Of a stretch of 10,853 nucleotides of DNA, positions 1 through 5,321 are shown in pieces. The notes under the pieces were generated by a model. That model saw only the letters and a list, made by a program, of their open reading frames with translations. It was not told the DNA's origin and ran no database searches. The stretch lies in contig CAYZPY010000087.1 in assembly GCA_964480425.1 (NCBI GenBank), forward strand, positions 1-10,853, read 5' to 3'. A program made the translations under genes and the position numbers. The stretch is from CAYYMD01 sp964480425 (GTDB lineage: Bacteria > Planctomycetota > Phycisphaerae > SM23-33). Within the stretch, counting starts at the first letter, position 1, and each line of letters starts with the position of its first letter.

Positions 1-207
1 AGTTTTTTCACGTCTACTTACGACAATCATTTACAGACAAAGCAATTGGCTCGCCGTCGGGTCGGGCCGGAATGGTCCGCGGGTAGTCCCGGCGCCGGTG
101 CGGGTTTCGGCCGGGAGTTCAGCCGAACGTAATGCCGCCACGCTGGATGGTTGACATGTTACAGCACGACACGAGAGACTATTTTTGCGGCCGGCTATAT
201 AATATGC
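1..207. other. Left-edge region without a recognisable gene
   Basis: No gene is recognised here. A T-run at 3-8 could be the end of a terminator lying outside the window, but its stem cannot be seen. Two plus-strand frames are open from the left edge: one stops at 130-132 and the other at 152-154. The tail of a gene entering from the left is therefore possible, but neither translation resembles a family I know. The minus-strand frame open across 31-267 is low-complexity, Arg/Ser/Ala-rich and runs through the promoter and hairpin below, so I do not call it. Confidence 0.5.
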
Positions 208-237
208 TTGACCTCGAAGCCGATATATATGTACAAT
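208..237 (+). promoter_or_regulatory. Predicted sigma70-like promoter of the NYN gene
   Basis: A -35 box TTGACC at 208-213 and a -10 box TACAAT at 232-237 are separated by 18 bp, in an AT-rich stretch that stands out from the GC-rich DNA to its left. Transcription would begin near 244, giving a 5' UTR of about 95 nt before the start codon at 339. A second TATAAT at 198-203 has no good -35 at the right distance. This is consensus matching only. Confidence 0.5.
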
Positions 238-254
238 ATATTTGAAATTACCTC

Positions 255-315
255 CCTGCCTTCCCATTGGGAAGACAGGTCTATAAACCCCCGAGGGCTG
301 CTCTGCAGCCCTCGG
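255..315 (+). promoter_or_regulatory. Two consecutive strong hairpins in the 5' UTR of the NYN gene
   Basis: Hairpin 1 spans 255-279: CCTG, one mismatched base, CTTCCC, loop ATT, GGGAAG, one mismatched base, CAGG. It has ten pairs around a single C/A mismatch. Hairpin 2 spans 291-315: CCGAGGGCTGC, loop TCT, GCAGCCCTCGG, a perfect 11-bp stem. An AT-rich linker (CTATAAACC) separates them. Both lie between the predicted promoter and the ribosome binding site AAAGGGG at 327-333, so they would be transcribed as leader RNA. No U-tract follows hairpin 2 (next bases CCTGTATTTG), so a classical intrinsic terminator is unlikely. A structured leader, an RNA-stability element or a protein-binding RNA element is possible. 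I recognise no named riboswitch. Confidence 0.55.
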
Positions 316-338
316 CCTGTATTTGAAAGGGGCGTATT

Positions 339-851
339 ATGGAACGTGTCAGTATCTTTATAGATGGCAACAATTTATATCATGGATTGAAGGGGAGTTT
401 CGGCAAGTCCCAAATCGACTTCAAGAAATTCATCGCTCGCCTGATTAAGGGACGCAAACTTATCAGGACATATTACTACAATGCTACCATCTCGGCCGAA
501 CGCGAGCCGAAACGCGCGAAGGAACAGCAGAAATTTTTCTCAAAACTGAATCGCCTCGAGTATTTCGATATCCGTCTGGGTCGGCTGGAACCACGGGGCG
601 AGACGTTCGTGGAAAAGGGCGTTGACGTGGCCATCGCGGTAGATATGCTCGCCCTGGCGGTGCGGGATACGTACGATACGGCCGTTCTTGTTTCCAGCGA
701 CGGCGACTTCGCAAAGGCCGTGGGGGCGGTCCAGGATACCGGAAAACACGTGGAGATCGCCTGTTTCCGCAAGGCGTATCACCTCAAGCAGTGCGCTGAT
801 AGAGTTATCGAACTGGATGAAAAATTCCTCAAAACACTCTGGAGCGGATAA
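339..851 (+). CDS. NYN-domain (PIN-like fold) protein, LabA/DUF88-like
   Basis: A single-domain protein of 170 residues. The N-terminal signature FIDGNNLY (residues 7-14) supplies Asp9. Acidic residues follow at Asp96 (KGVD), Asp102 and the C-terminal SSDGDF block (119-124; Asp121, Asp123). This spacing of acidic residues is the metal-binding layout of NYN/LabA proteins, which share the PIN/FLAP nuclease fold and are generally thought to act on RNA. No other domain, signal peptide or membrane helix is visible. The start is supported by AAAGGGG about 6 nt upstream and by the motif right at the N-terminus. It is preceded by its own promoter and a structured leader, and lies 99 bp before the DpnI-like gene in the same direction. 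NYN proteins are common single genes, so adjacency to the GATC enzymes does not prove a joint function. The family call is firm; the substrate is unknown. Confidence 0.88.
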   Translation: MERVSIFIDGNNLYHGLKGSFGKSQIDFKKFIARLIKGRKLIRTYYYNATISAEREPKRAKEQQKFFSKLNRLEYFDIRLGRLEPRGETFVEKGVDVAIAVDMLALAVRDTYDTAVLVSSDGDFAKAVGAVQDTGKHVEIACFRKAYHLKQCADRVIELDEKFLKTLWSG

Positions 852-915
852 CGCTTCCCGGCCTGCTTTCCGGCCCGACGCCAATCATATCCCTTCCCGC
901 AAACCCGCACGCATT

Positions 916-944
916 TTGACTTGACGGTGGCCGGGTTCGATGAT
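916..944 (+). promoter_or_regulatory. Predicted promoter of the DpnI-like gene, -10 overlapping a GATC site
   Basis: TTGACT at 916-921 is followed after 17 bp by GATGAT at 939-944 (4 of 6 matches to TATAAT). The start codon at 951 lies exactly where transcription would begin, and no Shine-Dalgarno sequence precedes it, so the message may be leaderless. The -10 overlaps the GATC site at 942-945, placing a methylatable adenine in the core promoter. TTGACG at 921-926 is an alternative -35 but pairs with a poorer -10. This is consensus matching only. Confidence 0.35.
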
Positions 945-950
945 CGACTA

Positions 951-1742
951 ATGTCGAAAATGAAACTGAACATGGATGAAAGCCCGGCCTTTGGCTACAA
1001 GAGCCCATCTCAAAAAACGAGGGTTATTACAGAAGCGTGGTTCGCCGAGAATATGTACTGCCCGGCGTGCTCCAGCGAGTGCCTGAAACGGGAACCGCCG
1101 GGATCCATTGTGGTTGATTTTACCTGTCCTGAATCTGGTCAGGAATATCAGGTTAAGGCAAAATCATCATCTCTTGGTCGAAAAATAAGGGATGCTGCAT
1201 ACAAGCCGATGATGTCTCGGATTCAAGCGGAACAGTGCCCCAATTTCGCCTTTATGCAGTATGACCGCTCTCAGTGGAAAGTAATGAATCTCATCCTTGT
1301 TCCGGGTCATTTCATAACCACAAGTGTTATTGAAAAATGCAAGCCGCTAAAAAAGAGCGCACGGAGGTCCGGATGGGTGGGGTGTAATATGCTTCTGTAT
1401 ATGATACCGGAGGATGGGAAACTTCCGGTGATAAAGACTTCTAAAGAAAGTGATGAGGAATCGGTGAGGCGGAAATGGCGGCGTTTTGAGTGGATGAAAG
1501 AACAACGCGCTGAAGCAAGAGGATGGACGGCGGATGTGCTGTGGTGTATAAGGCGCATCGGCAAGAGCAAATTCTCAATTGGCGATGTCTATGAATTTGA
1601 ATCGCAATTGTCTGCGCTTCATCCCGACAATCGACGTGTCAAAGCCAAGATTTGTCAGCAATTGCAATTTTTGCGCGACAGGGGAATCGTTCGTTTCATT
1701 GACAACAGGGGTAACTACGAGATCGTCGAGACAGGATTTTGA
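951..1742 (+). CDS. DpnI-family methyl-directed (Gm6ATC) restriction endonuclease homologue
   Basis: 263 residues from ATG 951, against 254 for DpnI, and alignable end to end from memory. Shared blocks include SPSQK-RVITE-W near the N-terminus, YCPAC (36-40), VVDF (54-57), AYKPMMSRIQA (83-93), ARRSGWVGCN (137-146) and the C-terminal winged-helix block EFES...QQLQFLRDRGI. DpnI has a PD-(D/E)XK nuclease domain with a zinc site plus a winged helix, and both modules read the methylated adenine. Here Asp56 and Lys69 match DpnI Asp53 and Lys66, but the residue matching Glu64 is Gln67 (QVK). Zinc cysteines Cys37, Cys40 and Cys59 are kept; the fourth position is Ser62, with an extra Cys44 that might replace it. 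Trp142 matches the methyl-pocket Trp138. I chose ATG 951 over TTG 921 because DpnI similarity begins near residue 4; ATG 960 is also possible. Its 3' end overlaps the convergent methyltransferase by 168 bp. The gene is AT-richer (44% GC over 1141-1320) than the housekeeping genes, which suggests transfer. Family call is very secure; activity is uncertain because of Gln67. Confidence 0.93.
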   Translation: MSKMKLNMDESPAFGYKSPSQKTRVITEAWFAENMYCPACSSECLKREPPGSIVVDFTCPESGQEYQVKAKSSSLGRKIRDAAYKPMMSRIQAEQCPNFAFMQYDRSQWKVMNLILVPGHFITTSVIEKCKPLKKSARRSGWVGCNMLLYMIPEDGKLPVIKTSKESDEESVRRKWRRFEWMKEQRAEARGWTADVLWCIRRIGKSKFSIGDVYEFESQLSALHPDNRRVKAKICQQLQFLRDRGIVRFIDNRGNYEIVETGF

Positions 1743-2978
1743 TTGTCCCAGAATGCCTCTGGCCCAAACGGACCATGCTAACAGTGTTCTCGTGCGTCGG
1801 ATGCAGGTCGCCTCGGAAAGGTCCGTCGCTCTGTAAAGCAGATTGGCGATGGCTTCCAATTGTTTTTTCGCCGACATCCGGCGGCGCGCAAACTTTTCGG
1901 CCAGTTTGACCAGCGGGAAGTCGAGTATTCTCCCTGCGAGCAGTTTGTCGGCATCATCATTGTTGTTTTGACTGTCGGCAATCATGATTCCATGTTCGGT
2001 TAATATCCAATCGCCGTCTTTGAGTGTCATCAACCCGAGTGCGAACGCGGCCTGCCTGTAATATTGAACCTGCCTTTGTGATATGTCCATTTTGCGGGCC
2101 GTTTCGCACGTGCTTCGCGTGAAATTACGATGCAATTTTACAAGTCTGATGATTCTTTCGGGGTTATCCGCCTGCGGAATGGCGATTTTGCGCAAGACCG
2201 CCAGGCGCAGGTAGTTATCATCCGTTTCCATTCCCACGAATCGCCGGTTGAGTCGAGCGGCGGCGATGCCGGTGGTGCCCGAGCCGGAAAACGGGTCCAG
2301 GACGAGGTCGTCCTCGTCGCTGGCGGCTGCGATTATCCGCTCCAGAAGCGCCACCGGCTTTTGCGTGGGGTGCTTTCCGAAGACCTTCTCGGACTTGTCG
2401 GGCGGCTTGATTGTCCAGACGCTGGTCATCTGTTTTCCGTGGTTCAGACGCTTCATCAATTGGTAGTTGAACTTGTGGCGGGTTTTTTTGTCGCGTCCGG
2501 CCCAGATGATGGTCTCGGTGGCGTGCGTGAAGTATCGGCAGGAGAGGTTCGGTGGCGGGTTGGGCTTGACCCAGGTGATGTCGTTGAGGACCTTGTAGCC
2601 GAGTTCGTCGAGCACGGCGCCGACGGTGTGGATGATGTGGCTGGTTCCGGATATCCATATCGTGCCGTTGGGGCGCAGGAGGCGTTTGCAGCGCGTGAGC
2701 CAGTCGCGTGTGAAGGCGTAGTTGCCCTCGAACCCGCGTGAGCGGTCCCACTTGCCCTTGTTGACCGAGACCATTTTTCCGGCTTGGAATGTGATTCCGC
2801 CGTTGGAGAGGAAATAGGGCGGGTCGGCGAAGATGACGTCGAAGGTCTCGGGTTGGAATTCGCCCATTATTTTCATGCAGTCGCCGCGGTAGAGGGCGAA
2901 TCTGCCTTGGGACTCGGCGAAGTAAGGCCTGACGCCGCCGGGGCGGGGAAGGGGCGATTGCTGATGCTGTTGAGCCAT
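1575..2978 (-). CDS. Beta-class N6-adenine DNA methyltransferase, DpnA/M.DpnIIB-like (predicted GATC), with C-terminal extension
   Basis: 467 residues. The catalytic motif ADPPYFLSNGG (51-61) precedes the target-recognition region and the AdoMet motif DPFSGSGTT (228-236), the beta-class order. HPTQKP (203-208) and SCRYFTHATETIIWA (146-160) are also present. From memory these blocks match DpnA of Streptococcus pneumoniae almost word for word; DpnA methylates adenine in GATC, including in single-stranded DNA. All key residues look intact, so activity is expected. Residues from about 270 to 412 are an extension absent from DpnA (about 270 aa). It contains a helix-turn-helix-like segment (DISQRQVQYYRQAAFALGL, 298-316) and ends in a RRTRTLLAWSVWARG block, reminiscent of C-terminal DNA-binding domains on type II restriction enzymes. 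Residues 413-467 are encoded antisense to the end of the DpnI-like gene and look unlike any domain. GC content falls from about 63% (2521-2760) to about 47% (1921-2160). The start at 2978 has no Shine-Dalgarno and sits just after a predicted promoter. Family call is very strong; GATC specificity is inferred. Confidence 0.93.
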   Translation of the reverse strand: MAQQHQQSPLPRPGGVRPYFAESQGRFALYRGDCMKIMGEFQPETFDVIFADPPYFLSNGGITFQAGKMVSVNKGKWDRSRGFEGNYAFTRDWLTRCKRLLRPNGTIWISGTSHIIHTVGAVLDELGYKVLNDITWVKPNPPPNLSCRYFTHATETIIWAGRDKKTRHKFNYQLMKRLNHGKQMTSVWTIKPPDKSEKVFGKHPTQKPVALLERIIAAASDEDDLVLDPFSGSGTTGIAAARLNRRFVGMETDDNYLRLAVLRKIAIPQADNPERIIRLVKLHRNFTRSTCETARKMDISQRQVQYYRQAAFALGLMTLKDGDWILTEHGIMIADSQNNNDDADKLLAGRILDFPLVKLAEKFARRRMSAKKQLEAIANLLYRATDLSEATCIRRTRTLLAWSVWARGILGQSKSCLDDLVVTPVVNETNDSPVAQKLQLLTNLGFDTSIVGMKRRQLRFKFIDIAN

Positions 2979-2985
2979 AGGGCCG

Positions 2986-3015
2986 GATCGTTGATCACCG
3001 CGCGAATTTGATCAA
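2986..3015 (-). promoter_or_regulatory. Predicted methyltransferase promoter carrying three GATC sites
   Basis: Read on the minus strand, TTGATC (3015-3010) and AACGAT (2992-2987) are separated by 17 bp, and the start codon follows after 8 nt. GATC occurs at 2986-2989, 2993-2996 and 3010-3013: one in the -35, one in the spacer against the -10, and one overlapping the -10. The -10 is weak (3 of 6), so the promoter itself is tentative. The GATC cluster is directly visible. It suggests that methylation by the encoded enzyme, or binding by the neighbouring DpnI-like protein, could feed back on transcription. Confidence 0.4.
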
Positions 3016-3098
3016 GCGTTTTTATCTGGCGTGTCGTTAAAGAGGTGTCGCGGGAGCCGGGCCCGCGCCACGTGCAAATGAGGGCGATATGGCAAGCC

Positions 3099-3116
3099 CC
3101 CGACGTACCCGACGTA
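3099..3116. repeat. Tandem 9-bp direct repeat (CCCGACGTA x2)
   Basis: Two perfect adjacent copies of CCCGACGTA lie at 3099-3107 and 3108-3116, in the gap between the methyltransferase and the uronate-isomerase-like gene. Two tandem 9-mers could be a regulator binding site or replication slippage. No regulator gene is nearby to pair it with. Confidence 0.5.
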
Positions 3117-3135
3117 AAGCGGAGGATATTTTTGT

Positions 3136-3155
3136 CCCCGCATTTACATGCGGGG
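3136..3155. promoter_or_regulatory. Perfect 8-bp inverted repeat upstream of the uronate-isomerase-like gene
   Basis: CCCCGCAT (3136-3143), loop TTAC, ATGCGGGG (3148-3155). It lies 55 bp before the start codon at 3210 and touches an AT-rich stretch (TTGATATATTAT, 3157-3168) that probably holds the promoter, although no hexamer pair with proper spacing stands out. No T-run follows on either strand, so an operator or a leader hairpin fits better than a terminator. Confidence 0.4.
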
Positions 3156-3209
3156 CTTGATATATTATCCATTAAATTATGCCGTGCTGAGAAAATACAG
3201 GAAGTTAAT

Positions 3210-4460
3210 ATGACTGATATATCGGATGCGGAATCACTGCGGAATGCAGTCGCGCGCGCCGTGGCCGAGGTGACGGTGACGGACATTCACACGCACCTTT
3301 TTCCCCCGTCCCACGAGGGTCTGCTGCTGTGGGGCATCGACGAGATGCTGCGGTATCACTACCTCGTGGCCGAGACTCTCTCGTCTGACACATCCGTGGA
3401 CGCCGGGCAATTCTACGCCATGCCCCCTCAAAAGCAGGCCGAGTTCATCTGGCAGCGGTGGTTCGTGGACCGCACGCCGATATCGGAGGCGGCCCGCGGC
3501 GTTATCACCACGCTCAAAGCCCTTGGAATAGACCCCAACCAGCGGGATTTGAATGAAATCCGCCGCCGGTTCTCCCAGTGGCGTATCGAGGACTACCTCC
3601 CGCACGTGCTGGAAACCGCCGGCATCGACTACGTCGTGATGACGAACAATCCGTTCAACGCCGTCGAGGCCGACTGCTGGAACCGCGGGCTGGAGTGTCC
3701 GGATTACATGAAGTCGGCCCTGCGGATAGATCCGCTGCTTCTGGACTGGTCTTCGGCGGCGGGCGCGATGTCATCGGCCGGATACGCCGCGGGCTCTAAG
3801 CCGGATGCCGGCGGATTCGCCGAGGGCAGGCGGTTCCTGGCCCACTGGGCCGGCAGGTTGGGCCCGGTGTACATGGCCGCGTCGCTTCCGCCGCAGTTCG
3901 CCTATCCGGACGATTCGGCCACTACCGTCGCGCTGGACGAGGTGGTGATGCCCGCGGCCGAGGAGATGAACCTGCCGATGGCCATGATGATCGGAACGCG
4001 TCGGCGGATGAATCCGTCGTTCGAAATGGCCGGCGACGGGGTTGGTGTGGCCGACGTGGGGGCGCTGGCGAATCTCTGCGCGAAATACCCGAAAGTGAAA
4101 TTTCTGGCCACCATGCTCTCTCGCGACAACCAGCACGAACTTTGCGTGACGGCGCAGAAGTTCGCCAACCTGCACGTGTTCGGCTGCTGGTGGTACTGCA
4201 ACACGCCCGGCATAATACGCGAGATAACGCAGATGCGCGTGGAACTGCTGGGGACGGCTTTCACCGCCCAGCACAGCGACGCCCGCGTGCTGGACCAGGT
4301 GATTTACAAGTGGTCGCACACGCGTGAGGTCATCGGCGAGGTATTGGGCGACAAGTACGCCAACCTGCTCGCCGCCGGGCGCGGCGTATCGCACGAGGAA
4401 ATCCGCCGCGACGTGCGGGCGATCTTCGGCGGTCAGTTCGAGCGGTTCCTGAGCGCATGA
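3210..4460 (+). CDS. Uronate isomerase-like (UxaC-related) amidohydrolase-superfamily protein
   Basis: 416 residues from ATG 3210, chosen because AGGAAG lies 5 nt upstream and the conserved region starts soon after; upstream GTG 3045 would add a sequence with no domain features. The metal-binding HxH is His27/His29 in TDIHTHLFPP, at the end of the first barrel strand. FGCWWY (324-329) matches the GxAWWF block of glucuronate/galacturonate isomerases, and HSDAR (355-359, Asp357) with the following YKWSHTREV matches their TDSRSF...RHEYF block. UxaC proteins are about 470 residues, so this is a shorter, divergent relative. UxaC interconverts D-glucuronate with D-fructuronate and galacturonate with tagaturonate; divergent COG1904 members may act on other sugars or as lactonases or hydrolases. 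No signal peptide is seen, so it is probably cytosolic. No other uronate-pathway gene (mannonate dehydratase, oxidoreductase) is in the window. Superfamily call is firm; the substrate is unknown. Confidence 0.8.
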   Translation: MTDISDAESLRNAVARAVAEVTVTDIHTHLFPPSHEGLLLWGIDEMLRYHYLVAETLSSDTSVDAGQFYAMPPQKQAEFIWQRWFVDRTPISEAARGVITTLKALGIDPNQRDLNEIRRRFSQWRIEDYLPHVLETAGIDYVVMTNNPFNAVEADCWNRGLECPDYMKSALRIDPLLLDWSSAAGAMSSAGYAAGSKPDAGGFAEGRRFLAHWAGRLGPVYMAASLPPQFAYPDDSATTVALDEVVMPAAEEMNLPMAMMIGTRRRMNPSFEMAGDGVGVADVGALANLCAKYPKVKFLATMLSRDNQHELCVTAQKFANLHVFGCWWYCNTPGIIREITQMRVELLGTAFTAQHSDARVLDQVIYKWSHTREVIGEVLGDKYANLLAAGRGVSHEEIRRDVRAIFGGQFERFLSA

Positions 4461-4648
4461 GCATACGCACTTGTGCGTTGGGGCGGGGCGGGTTATTTTG
4501 CATTTTCCGCAAAGACCGCCGCCGGTCCCAAAAGCGATGCCGTGAAAATACCGATAACCGAAGTTAGCAAAGCGGTGTGTCGGCAATTCCGGTTTGTCCG
4601 GCCCTGCATACGTATGGGTCGAATTTGTGTGCCCGCGGCGCGTACGAC

Positions 4649-5314
4649 ATGTACAGGATACTGAAGCGATTTTTCGACATTGTTCTGAGTGCGACGGGGA
4701 TAGTGGCGACAGCGCCGCTGATGCTCGTCATCGCCGCGGCGGTACGCCTTACCTCGCCGGGCCCGGCCATTTTCCGCCAGCAGCGCGTCGGCAAGGGCGG
4801 AAGACTGTTCACCATGCTGAAGTTCCGCACCATGCTGGCGGACGTCGAGCCGTACGCCGGCTCCCCGCAGGAAGCCGGCGACCCGCGCCTCACGAAAGTG
4901 GGACGGTTCCTGCGCGAAAAGTCTCTCGACGAACTTCCTCAACTGTTCAACGTGCTGGTCGGGAGCATGTCCATGGTCGGTCCGCGACCGCTCTACCAGC
5001 GCCAGGCACAAAGGTGGAACCGACGCCAGAGGCGCCGACTGGAGGTCAGACCGGGCATAACCGGATACGCGCAGGTCTACGGCAGGGGTGAACTTACGCA
5101 CGAAGAAAAGATTGAACTCGACGTATATTATGTGGAAAATAAGAGTATTGGTCTGGATTTCGTTATCCTTGCCAAGACATTTTTCGGACTGTTCGGCCGC
5201 AGGCGAAGTATTTACGAGCGCCGCTACAGTCGGGACCGCAAGCGCGAGGACGATTTCAAGTCGGATGCGTCGTCGGGCAAAAATAATTCGCTGAAGGAGC
5301 CGAAAAATCGCTAA
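4649..5314 (+). CDS. Polyprenyl-phosphate sugar-1-phosphate transferase (PglC/WcaJ-like)
   Basis: 221 residues from ATG 4649; the frame extends upstream to 4577 but the family begins at MYRILKRFFD. Residues 7-33 form the hydrophobic re-entrant helix. These motifs follow: SPGPAIFRQQRVGKGG (36-51), KFRTM (58-62), the catalytic Asp-Glu pair D94-E95 in KSLDELPQLFNVL, and MVGPRPL (109-115) with RPGITGYAQV (134-143). This is the monotopic phosphoglycosyl transferase family, which moves a sugar phosphate from a nucleotide sugar to undecaprenyl phosphate on the inner face of the membrane and starts O-antigen, capsule or exopolysaccharide units. The small single-domain size is like PglC (about 200 aa). 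The tail after residue 185 is highly charged (RDRKREDDFKSD) and probably disordered. It stops 7 bp before the ATP-grasp gene, so the two are likely co-transcribed. The 188-bp gap upstream holds a small inverted repeat at 4465-4478 and a GGGGCGGGGCGGG run but no clear promoter. No Shine-Dalgarno precedes the start. The sugar is unknown. Confidence 0.9.
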   Translation: MYRILKRFFDIVLSATGIVATAPLMLVIAAAVRLTSPGPAIFRQQRVGKGGRLFTMLKFRTMLADVEPYAGSPQEAGDPRLTKVGRFLREKSLDELPQLFNVLVGSMSMVGPRPLYQRQAQRWNRRQRRRLEVRPGITGYAQVYGRGELTHEEKIELDVYYVENKSIGLDFVILAKTFFGLFGRRRSIYERRYSRDRKREDDFKSDASSGKNNSLKEPKNR

Positions 5315-5321
5315 ACGCCGG

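Noticed and set aside
2130..2741. 203-codon plus-strand frame opposite the methyltransferase catalytic domain
   Set aside because: Covers the DpnA-like motifs in antisense; Gly/Val/Asp-rich translation with no similarity that I see.
4465..4492. Small inverted repeat (ACGCAC/GTGCGT) and G-rich run after the uronate-isomerase-like gene as a terminator or G-quadruplex
   Set aside because: The stem is at most 6 bp with almost no loop and no adjacent T-run; only three G-runs are present, not the four needed for a quadruplex.
3771..4586. 271-codon minus-strand frame opposite the uronate-isomerase-like gene
   Set aside because: Shadow of a conserved gene with a plausible ribosome binding site and motifs on the plus strand.
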